Shown: one piece after another, positions 1-9,476 of the stretch | Position numbering within the stretch: the stretch's first letter is position 1 | Layout of the letters: each line of letters begins with the position of its first letter | DNA from: Gammaproteobacteria bacterium | GTDB lineage: Bacteria; Pseudomonadota; Gammaproteobacteria; Chromatiales; Chromatiaceae | DNA length: 64,000 nt | Direction of reading: 5' to 3' | NCBI GenBank assembly: GCA_020445405.1 | Contig: JAGRGQ010000001.1 | Coordinates: 141,112 to 205,111, forward strand | Notes under the pieces: model-generated | Database searches by the model: none | Told to the model about the DNA's origin: nothing | What the model saw: only the letters and a program-made list of their open reading frames with translations | Program-made: the position numbers and the translations under genes

Positions 1-655
1 CGTGACGGTCGACCCAACGTGCCAGCATCAGCGCCAGCAGCAGCGGAACGCAGGCCACCAGCAGCAGGTGGAAGGTCTCGATCGCCAGATCCTTCACCAT
101 TATCTCACCCAGCCAGGAACCCACCACGGCGCCGCTGGACGCACCCAGCGCAATCAGCGGAAACAGCCTTTTGCCGCGCTCTTCATCGTAGAGATCGGCG
201 GCGAAGGACCAGAACTGGGCCACCAGCGTCACCGCGAAGATGCCCGTCCAGAGGTAAAACACCAGCCCCAGATAGGGCACCAGCTGAAACAGGAATCCCG
301 GGTGCAGCAGCCAGAAGAGCAGCAGATTGACGGTGAAAAACAGCCCGACACGGCTGATCAGGTCGCGCCTGAACCAGCGCGTCGTGAGTCTGGCGTAAAA
401 CGGAATCACAGCAAACAGCAGCAGGGACTGGGCAAAGCTCGAATAAGCCTTGACCTCGATTTTACTCAGTCCCGCGATGACCGAGATGGAGAGCCAGCCC
501 TCGCGCACCGGTTTGATGAAGTAATAGGCGCACAACACCAGGAAGATAGTGGTGAACAGTGTCAGCGCCGGCACCACTTCGCCGGGGCGCACCTCGGTGA
601 CAACACCCAGCAGACGCCGCGGCCAGCTGGGGCTGGATGTAGTGGAGAGGGACAT
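1..655 (-). CDS. NTP/NDP exchange transporter-like membrane protein (partial, C-terminus beyond window)
   Basis: The frame is open from an ATG at 655 to the window edge, giving about 218 N-terminal residues of a polytopic membrane protein. It has a cytoplasmic leader, then several hydrophobic segments. Stretches such as YYFIKPVREGW and AADLYDEERGKRLFPLIALG resemble the ATP/ADP translocase-like (Tlc/Npt) family, which free-living bacteria also carry as uncharacterised relatives. Substrate cannot be stated: nucleotide exchange is known for obligate intracellular members, not shown for these. It is divergent from the exported dikinase-like gene that starts at 826. A general major-facilitator transporter is the alternative. 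Confidence 0.6.
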   Translation of the reverse strand, partial: MSLSTTSSPSWPRRLLGVVTEVRPGEVVPALTLFTTIFLVLCAYYFIKPVREGWLSISVIAGLSKIEVKAYSSFAQSLLLFAVIPFYARLTTRWFRRDLISRVGLFFTVNLLLFWLLHPGFLFQLVPYLGLVFYLWTGIFAVTLVAQFWSFAADLYDEERGKRLFPLIALGASSGAVVGSWLGEIMVKDLAIETFHLLLVACVPLLLALMLARWVDRH

Positions 656-825
656 GAATGAGCAATGCCGAATTGGATGTTAGAATGGAGCGCTATTATG
701 TAACGAGAATCCAGCAGCAACAAGCGGCGGCCGAATGCTGCCGGGGAGAGTAGAATCCAGGCGGCGGCAAAAGTTTCCGGGAACCTCCACAACCCACCGA
801 ATCACCATCAGCACAGGAATTCAGC

Positions 826-3708
826 ATGCGACCCATTCTTCTGCTCGCGTTAATCGTTTCCACCAGCCGGGCGGTGGCCTCCGCCGACGCGTTGACGCTG
901 CCGCCGGCGGCAGTCGTGGAAGAGGCCAGGGGCATCGTGCTGTCCATGAAGAGGAACGAGCGCGGACCTTACAGCCGTATCCGCTGGTTCTGCAAAGACG
1001 GCAGTTCTCACCCGCCCACACCCTATCCCTGCGCGGAGCGGGGCGGCGGACACCAGTACGCGGAGTATTCGGCGGAACGCTCGCGGCTGGCGCAGCTGGG
1101 ATGGCCCACAGGGACAGTGGTGGCGGCGCTCACCTGGGACGAACTGTGGCAGCCGGAGCAGCGCCATCGGCGGCTGAGGGCGCTGCCACTGGAGTTCTAT
1201 CTGGACTCGGTCGACGATGGCTGGGTGCTGCGCCGGGCGCGACACTACCGTGGACGGATACAACTGGAAGACGAGGAGCAGGCGGGCCGGTCGTTGTTGT
1301 TACAGCTGTTGGAACAGCCCGAATTTCTCCAGCATAATTTTTTGCTGGCGCGCGAACTGACCCGCACCCTCCCGCACGGCAGGCCGACCGGCGACCGGAC
1401 GCGGGATATCCGCCATCTCTCCCAGGAGATCGCCGATACCCATCCCAGCTTCAACAATCTGCGAATCGAGGTGCATTCACGGCCATCCTCAGGCACCGCG
1501 GCACGTGTGCGCGAGTGGTTGGCCGGTCAACCGGAAGTGCCGGTTGAGATCCGCGACAGGGTGGAGCGCCTGACCGCCGGTCTGGATGATCTGTACGGCC
1601 CGTCCGGCCGGCAATTCCGGCTGAAAGCATCTGCGCAATCCCTGGCCAGATTTTCACCCGAGGCGACCCGGTTGATCAAAGAGGCGCAGGGGGCAGCGCC
1701 CGCGCTGCGCATCGAGCGGTTGTCCCAGGCGGTGGCCCAACTGCGCAGAGATGCCGGAGAGCGGGAACCGGGCGCCAGTCTGCGGCGGCTGGATCTGTTG
1801 GTGGAACTGGAAGCGGAGCTGCGTACCTCGGCGCTGGAACTGCTGGAAACCGATCTGACCCGGCGGGAACTGCTGGCTCTGGCGCGCAATCTGCTGCGCG
1901 CGTCCTGGGGATTGGGTTGGCTCTCCAACGGAGAAACCGAGGCCCTGAGTTCACCGCTCGACGGACTGTTGAACAGCGGCGATGCGGCGGCATCGGATTT
2001 TGCGTTCGCCACCAGACGCCTGTCGCTGGCTGCGGGCTGGACGGCGCAGACGGTGCGCTATGTCTTTGCCGAACCCCTGCTCTACTACGGCGCGCTTGAA
2101 CCCAAGGCGGATCGCTTTGTGGACGATCTGCTGCGCGATTCACTGCTGCTGCCTCTGGGTGAGCTGGCGCATCGGCTGGCGGTCGACGGTGCCCGCGCCG
2201 CCGGTATCGGTCACCGCGTATTCGGTGATCCGGCAGGTGGACTGCTGGGCATCAACCCGGGGGTGGCCCGGGGACGTCTGCGGGTGTTGGAAGCGCAGGA
2301 ACTGGCACAGGGCATCCATGCGGCGGACGGCGAAATCGTTGTTCTGACTGAAACCGTGGCAGATTTGAACCCGGTGGCGGGAATTCTCACGCTGGGGGAA
2401 GGCAACCCGTTGTCCCACGTGCAGATGCTGGCACGCAACCTGGGCATACCCAATGCCGTGGTCGCCAAGGAGCTGCTGCCCCGGCTGAGCGCCCACGCCG
2501 GAGAGCAGGTGCTGCTCGCGGTGGCGGGTGACGGCCGGGTATTGATAGAGCGGGTGGATGGAGTTGCGGAAGGCGCAGAAAAACAGCGCGATCAGGCCGC
2601 AACGCCGCAAAAGGTGGCGCTCCCGCTGCCGGACCTGGCACAGGTGCAGCCGCTGCGCCTGGCACAACTGCATGCCGGGCTCTCCGGCAAAACGGTGGGT
2701 CCCAAGGCTGCCAATGTCGGTCAGTTGAACCGACTCTTTCCGGGTCGCATCTCAGCCGCGATAGCGCTTCCCTTCGGGATTTTCGCAGAGCATACGCTGG
2801 CGCCCAGGCAGCGTCTTGAGCAGGCGTTCCATCGCCGCCAGGCCGGTGAACTGAGCCAGGCCGGACTGGAGGCGGAACTGGATGAGGTGCGCCGGATGGT
2901 GGCGGAGGTTTCGTTGAAAGCAGAGCTGGTCACGCAACTGACCGCGCTGATGGAGCAGGAGTTCGGTCCCGTGGGCAGCTACGGGGTATTCGTCCGCTCA
3001 GACACCAATGCCGAGGATCTGCCGCAATTTACCGGGGCGGGTCTCAATAAGACCATACCGCATGTGGTTGGACTGGATCGCCAGTTCGCCGCTGTTCCCC
3101 AGGTCTGGTCCTCGGTCTATACCCAGCGGGCAATGGCATGGCGCGCCCGCATTCTGAGCAATCCGGAGGCGGTGTTCGCTTCGGTACTGCTGATGAAGAG
3201 TGTGCCATCCGAAAAGTCCGGTGTGCTGGTGACATCGGATCTGACAACCGGCGGCAGCGGATTGACCGTTTCGGTAGCCTGGGGCGTGGGCGGTGCGGTG
3301 GACAACGAAAGTGCCGAATCCAGGGTCCTCAGAGCGGATGGGGGTTCCCTGCTGCTGGCGGAGGCGAAGGCCCCTTATCGCCGCGCCCTGGCGGAAGAGG
3401 GGGGTGTCGTCTGGCTGCCGGCAGACGCCGGCAGGGTCCTGACCGACGGCGAGATGAACGCGTTGCGCCAATTGGCCGATGAGGTGAGAGAACGCTATCC
3501 GCCGGCGCTGGACGAGCGCGGCAACCCATTGCCCTGGGACATCGAGTTCGGTTTCGCCGGGGGCAAATTGTGGCTTCTCCAGATCCGTCCTCTGATTCAG
3601 CGCGGGCGGGTGGAGGCGGATGCGGTAGTCAATGCACGGGTGCCGCCCGCGGTTGCGGCCGGCACTGTTTCACTCGACCAGGTACCGGATAGTGTAATCA
3701 GACGATGA
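826..3708 (+). CDS. Exported PEP/pyruvate-binding (glucan water dikinase-like) protein
   Basis: This 960-residue protein starts with a short signal peptide (hydrophobic residues 4-12, likely cleavage near A-S-A around residue 20). A mostly helical region of unknown function follows to about residue 430. Next comes a PEP-utiliser mobile domain with the phosphohistidine motif PLSHVQMLARN (His531), and then a C-terminal pyruvate-phosphate-dikinase-type ATP-grasp domain with VFVRSDTNAEDLPQFTGAGL and the closing motif DIEFGFAGGKLWLLQIRP. His domain before ATP domain is the order of alpha-glucan water dikinases, not of PEP synthase or PPDK. AGGA lies 8 nt before the ATG. The signal peptide is odd for an ATP-dependent phosphotransferase; the substrate is unknown. 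Confidence 0.75.
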   Translation: MRPILLLALIVSTSRAVASADALTLPPAAVVEEARGIVLSMKRNERGPYSRIRWFCKDGSSHPPTPYPCAERGGGHQYAEYSAERSRLAQLGWPTGTVVAALTWDELWQPEQRHRRLRALPLEFYLDSVDDGWVLRRARHYRGRIQLEDEEQAGRSLLLQLLEQPEFLQHNFLLARELTRTLPHGRPTGDRTRDIRHLSQEIADTHPSFNNLRIEVHSRPSSGTAARVREWLAGQPEVPVEIRDRVERLTAGLDDLYGPSGRQFRLKASAQSLARFSPEATRLIKEAQGAAPALRIERLSQAVAQLRRDAGEREPGASLRRLDLLVELEAELRTSALELLETDLTRRELLALARNLLRASWGLGWLSNGETEALSSPLDGLLNSGDAAASDFAFATRRLSLAAGWTAQTVRYVFAEPLLYYGALEPKADRFVDDLLRDSLLLPLGELAHRLAVDGARAAGIGHRVFGDPAGGLLGINPGVARGRLRVLEAQELAQGIHAADGEIVVLTETVADLNPVAGILTLGEGNPLSHVQMLARNLGIPNAVVAKELLPRLSAHAGEQVLLAVAGDGRVLIERVDGVAEGAEKQRDQAATPQKVALPLPDLAQVQPLRLAQLHAGLSGKTVGPKAANVGQLNRLFPGRISAAIALPFGIFAEHTLAPRQRLEQAFHRRQAGELSQAGLEAELDEVRRMVAEVSLKAELVTQLTALMEQEFGPVGSYGVFVRSDTNAEDLPQFTGAGLNKTIPHVVGLDRQFAAVPQVWSSVYTQRAMAWRARILSNPEAVFASVLLMKSVPSEKSGVLVTSDLTTGGSGLTVSVAWGVGGAVDNESAESRVLRADGGSLLLAEAKAPYRRALAEEGGVVWLPADAGRVLTDGEMNALRQLADEVRERYPPALDERGNPLPWDIEFGFAGGKLWLLQIRPLIQRGRVEADAVVNARVPPAVAAGTVSLDQVPDSVIRR

Positions 3709-3836
3709 GGCGCCGCGTCCCCGCTGGTGAATCCGGCGATCAGTATCAGCACAGGAAGCGGCTTGGGATTACGGCTTATTCAGACACAACCATGTTCAGT
3801 TTCACTGCCGAGCCTTTGGCTTTTTCCGGAGTAAAA

Positions 3837-5195
3837 ATGAGAGCGCGTTACCAGCACAAAAAACCTATGCGGCGCATGCAGGCTGCGGCATTGGCCGTCA
3901 TCGGGCTGATGCCGCTGATGCCCCCGGTTCTGCAGGCTTATCCACTGGATGCCGACGAGAGCGGTATCAGGCGATTGCAGGGGCAGCGTGCAATTCAGGC
4001 CCGCTCAGGCGGACCGAAACTCCCCCCGGGCGCGCTGTTGTCGGTGAACGATATCGTTCTCCATCTGGAGCGGCATGCCGACTGGAACCTGGATCCTCAG
4101 GAGCGCGATCCGGCGCTGCAGAGCGCTCTCGAATCGGTATTCGCGTCCAGGGATCCCTCCTACGGAGTGGTCGTGGTGGATTTCACCGATCCCGCCAATA
4201 TCCGCTGGGCCGGCGTGCGGGAGGAGCGGCGGCAGGTTCCCGGCAGCGTGGGCAAGGTGCTGTGCATGACGGCACTGTTCGACGGTCTGCGCCGGGCGTT
4301 TCCGGATATCGGGGAGCGCAAACGCATACTGCGTGAGCACTGGGTGGTGGCCACCGACTGGGTGGTTAAAGACTCGCACAAGGTGCCACGCCTGGACAGC
4401 GCCGGCGGTGGTCTGCGCTATGCGGTAATTCAACCCGGCGACCGTTTTACCCTGGGGGAGTGGGTGGACCATATGATCTCCCCCTCGGCCAATGCCGCCG
4501 GTTCGATCGTGTGGAAGGAGGCTATATTATTGCGCGCCTACGGCAGTGCGTATCCGCCATCTCCCGAAGAGGAGACGGCTTTCTTCCGCAATACGCCGGC
4601 AGCTGAGCTGAGCGCACTTGCACAGGCCGTCATCAACGATGCGCTGACCGCGGCGGACCTGCTGCCGGATGAACTGCGTGTCGGCAACTTCTGGACCAGC
4701 ACCGGCAAAAAAAAGGTGGCAGGCGTCGGTGGCTCCAGAGCCACGCCTCGGGAGCTGGCGCGCTGGCTGCTCCGGCTGGAGCAGGGCCGGCTGGTGGACG
4801 CCTGGTCCAGCCTGGAGATGAAGCGCTATCTGTACATGACCAAGCGCCGCTATCGCTACGTCTACGCACCGGAACTGGCACAGGCGGCGGTTTACTTCAA
4901 GAGCGGATCCCAGTTCCGCTGCCGGCCGGAGGAGGGGTTCAAATGCGGCAAGTACATGGGTAACGCGCAGAATGCGATGAATTCGATTCTGATCGTCGAG
5001 TCGCCAGCCCAGGCCGGAGCGCAGCAGAAGCGCTACCTGGTGGCACTCATCTCGGACGTGCGTAAAGTCAATTCCGCCTGGGACCACTCGCGGCTGGGAG
5101 CAGCCATCGAGGAGATTGTCCGCAGCCGCCAGTCGGTCAGGGTCAGGGATGCGGGTAATGCGGGAGAGATCAAGGATTCCGGAACCAGCGAATGA
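3837..5195 (+). CDS. Exported serine hydrolase of the beta-lactamase / DD-peptidase fold
   Basis: The three signature motifs of penicillin-recognising serine enzymes are visible in order: SVGK (SxxK, nucleophile Ser), SAN in SPSANAAGS (SxN), and KSGS (KTG-like). The start at 3837 has GGAG upstream and puts a basic n-region and hydrophobic core ending in VLQAYP at the N-terminus, a signal peptide. The frame also opens at 3705, where ATGA overlaps the stop of the preceding gene, but that start would add 44 residues before the signal peptide. The overlap suggests co-transcription with the dikinase-like gene. Class A beta-lactamase activity is not implied: the protein is longer (452 aa) and the substrate is unknown. 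Confidence 0.65.
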   Translation: MRARYQHKKPMRRMQAAALAVIGLMPLMPPVLQAYPLDADESGIRRLQGQRAIQARSGGPKLPPGALLSVNDIVLHLERHADWNLDPQERDPALQSALESVFASRDPSYGVVVVDFTDPANIRWAGVREERRQVPGSVGKVLCMTALFDGLRRAFPDIGERKRILREHWVVATDWVVKDSHKVPRLDSAGGGLRYAVIQPGDRFTLGEWVDHMISPSANAAGSIVWKEAILLRAYGSAYPPSPEEETAFFRNTPAAELSALAQAVINDALTAADLLPDELRVGNFWTSTGKKKVAGVGGSRATPRELARWLLRLEQGRLVDAWSSLEMKRYLYMTKRRYRYVYAPELAQAAVYFKSGSQFRCRPEEGFKCGKYMGNAQNAMNSILIVESPAQAGAQQKRYLVALISDVRKVNSAWDHSRLGAAIEEIVRSRQSVRVRDAGNAGEIKDSGTSE

Positions 5196-5293
5196 AGCGC
5201 AGGCGTGTTCCGGTGGCAGAGCGCGCGGACGCTGCCCGCCCGATATGCCGGGAATTTTGCATCAACGTCAACAGTTACAGGGGTTAGTTCTTC

Positions 5294-6682
5294 ATGGATA
5301 ACAAAGAAACCGACAAAAGTTCTTCCGCGCCGCAGGCACCAACCTCGATTACCGAAGACCACATAGCGGAAATTCACGAGTGCCTGAGCGAACAGCGGCT
5401 GGAGCACCTGCCGGGACTGATCGAACAGTGCAAGGCCAGTGAGATCGCCAGTGCCATGGCGGCGATGACCGTTGACGAACGCCACCGCTTCTGGGGGCTG
5501 CTGCCCGAGCAGCGGCAGGCGAAGGTGCTGGCCAAATTGGGCGAGCAGGTGCGCACCGAACTGCTGGACTCCCTGAATCTGGAAGACGCCGTCGCGGCAA
5601 CCGTCGGCATGGACACCGCGGACTTGGCGGAAGTGATCGATGAGGCATCGGACGAACTGCACGATGCGATATTGAACTCGCTCGAAGCGGATGACCGTGC
5701 GCTGGTGGAGAGTACGCTCTCCTTCCCCGAGGATTGCGCCGGTCGCCTGATGGAGAGGGAGCTGCTGGCGATTCGGGCCGACAAGCGGCTGGATGTCATC
5801 AAACGCTATTTGCGCCAGCGCGGCTCGCTGCCGCGCCGCTCCACGGCGCTGATGGTCGTGGATCGGGAGCGGCGGTTTCTGGGCAAGCTGCCGCTGGAGT
5901 TTCTGTTGACGAAAGACCCGGAGACGCTGGTTTCCGAAGTGATGGATGCCAGCGCATTGTCGGTCAATGTGCTGACGCCGTTGCCGGATGTCGCAAATCT
6001 GTTTCAACGCCTGGATCTGGTGGCATTGCCGGTGGTGGACGACGACCACAAACTGCTGGGCCGCATCGTGCTCGATGATGCCATCGAACTGATACGTACC
6101 GAGACCGAAAAACCCATGCTGCAGATGGCCGGCCTGGAGGAGGACGAGGATTTGCTTGCGCCTATTGCGGACTCTGCGCGGCGACGCCTGTTCTGGCTGG
6201 GCATCAACCTGATTACCGCATTCCTCGCGGCCGCGGTAATCGGATTGTTCGAGGCCACGCTGGATAAAATCGTGGCATTGGCGGTGCTGATGCCCATTGT
6301 CGCCAGCATGGGGGGCATCGCCGGCAGTCAGACCCTGACACTGGCCATCCGCGGGCTGGCGCTGGATCAGATCACCGACTCCAATAAACGCTGGCTGCTG
6401 ACCAAGGAGGTGGCCATCTCCGTTATCAATGGCCTGGTATGGGCGGCCGTGGTGGGTGTGATCGCCTGGCTTTGGTTCGGCCAGATCGGTATTTCATTGA
6501 TCCTGGGAGTGGCGATGGTGATCAATCTGCTGGTCGCTGCCGTCTCCGGACTGGCGATTCCGCTGATTCTGGACCGGCTCGGTCTGGACCCTGCGCTGTC
6601 GGGTTCGGTGGTGCTCACGACGGTTACCGATGTCGTCGGTTTCATGAGCTTTTTGGGAATGGCAACACTGTTTCTGCTCTGA
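5294..6682 (+). CDS. mgtE: Magnesium transporter MgtE
   Basis: Full-length 462-residue MgtE. An acidic N-terminal helical domain is followed by a CBS-domain pair (about residues 130-260) that senses cytosolic Mg2+. A five-helix pore domain follows, with the conserved GGIAGSQTLTLAIRGLAL and DPALSGSVVLTTVTDVVGF stretches; the last holds the pore Asp. AGGGG precedes the ATG by 11 nt. The gene stands alone, and a 24-bp inverted repeat starts just after its stop. Confidence 0.93.
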   Translation: MDNKETDKSSSAPQAPTSITEDHIAEIHECLSEQRLEHLPGLIEQCKASEIASAMAAMTVDERHRFWGLLPEQRQAKVLAKLGEQVRTELLDSLNLEDAVAATVGMDTADLAEVIDEASDELHDAILNSLEADDRALVESTLSFPEDCAGRLMERELLAIRADKRLDVIKRYLRQRGSLPRRSTALMVVDRERRFLGKLPLEFLLTKDPETLVSEVMDASALSVNVLTPLPDVANLFQRLDLVALPVVDDDHKLLGRIVLDDAIELIRTETEKPMLQMAGLEEDEDLLAPIADSARRRLFWLGINLITAFLAAAVIGLFEATLDKIVALAVLMPIVASMGGIAGSQTLTLAIRGLALDQITDSNKRWLLTKEVAISVINGLVWAAVVGVIAWLWFGQIGISLILGVAMVINLLVAAVSGLAIPLILDRLGLDPALSGSVVLTTVTDVVGFMSFLGMATLFLL

Positions 6683-6688
6683 CCGGAA

Positions 6689-6774
6689 TAATTTGGGGTC
6701 AGAGTAAAAACTGTAGTTTTGGGATTAAAGCAGTAACGCTAGAAGTCGGAAGTTTTTACTCTGACCCCAAATTA
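6689..6774. repeat. 86-bp MITE/REP-like perfect inverted repeat
   Basis: Two 24-bp arms (6689-6712 and 6751-6774) are exact reverse complements, separated by 38 bp. The arm contains the TTTGGGGTCAGAGTAAAAA motif, a sequence I recall as common around small IS200/RAYT-associated repeats in gammaproteobacteria; that link is from memory. It sits between the convergent mgtE and pat genes, could act as a two-way terminator, and its right arm encodes the last residues and stop codon of pat. Confidence 0.8.
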
Positions 6775-9476
6775 CCATCGCGTGCTGCCGGCAGGCTGGT
6801 CAGATCCAGCGAGACCTTTTTGATGCCCTCTTCATTCGCCTCAGGCGTAATGCTGAAACCAAGCGCGGCCGCCAGGTTCAGCATGCGGCGGTTGTTCGCC
6901 AGCACCTCTCCCTTCATTACCCTGGTGCCCCTTGCGCGGCAGTAGTCGATCATCTTGGTCAGCAGTTTACGGCCCAGACCCTCTCCCTTGAGGTCGGACC
7001 TCACCACCACGGCAAACTCCGCGGTATGGTTGTTGGCGTCGGTCACGGTGCGCACCACGCCGAGCGTCTCATCCCGGATACCGGGATCCACGCCGGCGGC
7101 AATGAACGCCATCTCCCGGTCGTAGTCGATCTGGGTGAGCTTCGCCATCTCCGAATGCGGCAGGCTTTTTACCAACCCGAAAAAGCGGAAACGGATATCC
7201 TCGGGCGTCAGCCGGGAGATGAATTCATGGTGCCTGGGCTCATCTTCCGGGCGTATCGGCCGCAGCAGCACCCGCCGTCCGTTGGCTGCTTCAAAATGCT
7301 CCTCCAATTGCTGGGGGTAGGGACGGATGGCGAGTTGCCGGGCGCCGTTCTCGTTGGGCGCCACCCGGATGCGGGCGTCCAGCGCCAGCACGCCGCGCTC
7401 ATCGGACCAGAGGGGATTGATATCGAGTTCCAGGATTTCGGGCAGGTCCACCACCATCTGCGACACTTTCAGCAGCGTGAGACAGAGCTGGTCCATATCC
7501 ACCGCCTGCCGGTTTCTATAGCCCGCCAGCAGTCTGGAAATCCGGGTGCGGCTGATCATATCCCGGGCCAGATTCATGTTGAGCGGCGGCAGCGCCATGG
7601 CGCTGTCCTTCACCACCTCGACTTCAGTGCCGCCCTGCCCGAACAGGATGACCGGTCCGAAGATCGCATCGCTGAAAACGCCGATGATCAACTCGTGAGC
7701 GCCCGGGCGTTTCGCCATTGCCTGTACGCTGAAACCCTGCACCTGTGCGGTGGGCCGCTTTTCCGCAACCAGGCCGAGCATATGTTCGGCCGCCTGTCTG
7801 ACCGATTCGGCTGTTTTCAGGTTCAACGCAACACCGCCCACGTCCGATTTGTGCGAAATATCCTCGGAGAGGATCTTGACGACCACCGGATATCCTATCT
7901 CCGTCGCATGCTGCGCGGCACTCGCAGGGTCTCCGGCGACATGGGTCTCCACCGTGGGTACGCCGTAGGCCACCAGCACCGCTTTGGCTTCCGGCTCCGT
8001 CATCATCCCGTTGTCCCGGAGCAGTACCTTTTTGACGATTGCCCGCGCCGTTACCGTGTCCGGTGTAAACGCTTCCGGCGCCGACGGCGGCGTCTCCATC
8101 AACATCTCCATATTGCGCCGGTAGTTCACCATGTGCATGAAAGCACCCACCGCGTGACTCGGTGTTTCGTAAGTCGGGAGACCGGCCTGAGCGAACATGC
8201 GCCGGGCGGGTTCGACAGACTCTCCGCCGACCCAGCTCGTCAATACATTGCAGTTTGCCCGCTTTGCGGCATCTATCACCGCCTGCGCAGCATCGGTGGG
8301 GGAGGCCGTGGCTACCGGTGCATGCATCGCCAGCAGCGCATCCACGCCCGGCGCGGTGGTCAGAATTTCCGCCGTCGCGGCGTAGCGTGCGCCCGGTGCA
8401 TCGCCGATGATGTCCACCGGATTCGCGCCGGACCAGTTAACCGGCAGCACCGCATCCAGCGCGGCAATGGTCTGTTCCGAAAGTGTGGCGAGCCGGCCGC
8501 CTTCGTGAATCAGATCGTCAACCGCCATGACGCCGATGCCGCCGCCGTTGGTCATGATTGCAAGCGCTTCACCCTTCAGCGGCTTTGATCTGGCAAGCGT
8601 CTCCACCGCTGCGAACAGCTCGCCGATGTTGCACACGCGCAGCATGCCGGCACGCCGGATCACCGTGTCGTACACCTCGTCGAGACCGGCAAGTGCACCG
8701 GTGTGCGAGGCCGCGGCCCTGGCTCCCTCCGCCGCGCGGCCGGATTTGATGACGATAATGGGTTTGTTGCGCGAAGCGGCCCGGGCAGCGGAGATGAACT
8801 TGCGTCCGCTGCGAATCGACTCAATGTAGAGCAGGATTGCCCGGGTGCCCGGTTCGGTCCCCAGATAATCGATGACGTCGGCAAAATCCACGTCGATTTT
8901 ATCGCCGAGTGAGAGAAAGTGGGAGAAGCCCACGTCGTGGGTGCGGGCCCAATCGAGCACCGCCGTGCAGAGCGCACCCGACTGGGAGACGAACGCGATT
9001 TTTCCCGGTTTGGCGGGGACATGCGCGAAGCTGGCATTGAGCCTGATACCCGGTACCAGCGCGCCGACACAATTGGGTCCGAGGATACGGATATCCAGCG
9101 CGCGCGTCTTCTCATGCACGAGGTCGATGACCCTGCGGCCGCTCGGCTTGTCGATCACGCCGCCTAGACCGGCCGTCAGGCAGATCACGGCATGGGTTCC
9201 CTTGCGTCCCAACGCGTCGATCAGCGAGGGAACGGTGGCAGGCGGCGTGCAGATGATCGCCATCTCCGGCGTGATCGGCAGACTCTCCACATCCGGATAG
9301 GCGAGTACGCCCGCGACCGCGTTGCGTTTTGGATTGACCGGCATGATCGGCCCGAGAAAGCCCCCTTCGAGCAGATTACGCATGACGACGGTACCTACCG
9401 CATGGGGGCGGTTGGAGGCGCCAATGACGGCAACCGATCCGGGTGTGAAGAGTTTATCCAGGTTTCTGGTGGACAT
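6756..9476 (-). CDS. pat: Protein lysine acetyltransferase Pat (acyl-CoA synthetase-like domain plus GNAT)
   Basis: 906 residues with the Pat architecture: a CoA-binding Rossmann domain (PGSVAVIGASN), an SCS-like flavodoxin domain, an ATP-grasp domain (about 490-700) and a C-terminal GNAT acetyltransferase (about 735-890, with GEGLGRKLLTKMIDYCRARG). Family members acetylate lysines of acetyl-CoA synthetase and other enzymes using acetyl-CoA, linking carbon flux to enzyme activity. The SHTGA loop keeps a His (His258) at the place of the phosphohistidine of ADP-forming synthetases. The reading frame ends inside the inverted repeat at 6751-6774: the last residues NLGSE and the TAA come from the repeat arm, so the native C-terminus may have been replaced. 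Confidence 0.88.
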   Translation of the reverse strand: MSTRNLDKLFTPGSVAVIGASNRPHAVGTVVMRNLLEGGFLGPIMPVNPKRNAVAGVLAYPDVESLPITPEMAIICTPPATVPSLIDALGRKGTHAVICLTAGLGGVIDKPSGRRVIDLVHEKTRALDIRILGPNCVGALVPGIRLNASFAHVPAKPGKIAFVSQSGALCTAVLDWARTHDVGFSHFLSLGDKIDVDFADVIDYLGTEPGTRAILLYIESIRSGRKFISAARAASRNKPIIVIKSGRAAEGARAAASHTGALAGLDEVYDTVIRRAGMLRVCNIGELFAAVETLARSKPLKGEALAIMTNGGGIGVMAVDDLIHEGGRLATLSEQTIAALDAVLPVNWSGANPVDIIGDAPGARYAATAEILTTAPGVDALLAMHAPVATASPTDAAQAVIDAAKRANCNVLTSWVGGESVEPARRMFAQAGLPTYETPSHAVGAFMHMVNYRRNMEMLMETPPSAPEAFTPDTVTARAIVKKVLLRDNGMMTEPEAKAVLVAYGVPTVETHVAGDPASAAQHATEIGYPVVVKILSEDISHKSDVGGVALNLKTAESVRQAAEHMLGLVAEKRPTAQVQGFSVQAMAKRPGAHELIIGVFSDAIFGPVILFGQGGTEVEVVKDSAMALPPLNMNLARDMISRTRISRLLAGYRNRQAVDMDQLCLTLLKVSQMVVDLPEILELDINPLWSDERGVLALDARIRVAPNENGARQLAIRPYPQQLEEHFEAANGRRVLLRPIRPEDEPRHHEFISRLTPEDIRFRFFGLVKSLPHSEMAKLTQIDYDREMAFIAAGVDPGIRDETLGVVRTVTDANNHTAEFAVVVRSDLKGEGLGRKLLTKMIDYCRARGTRVMKGEVLANNRRMLNLAAALGFSITPEANEEGIKKVSLDLTSLPAARDGNLGSE

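Noticed and set aside
7026..8588. 520-codon open frame on the + strand
   Set aside because: It lies wholly opposite pat, is rich in His/Arg/Gln as antisense frames of GC-rich genes are, and has no recognisable domain.
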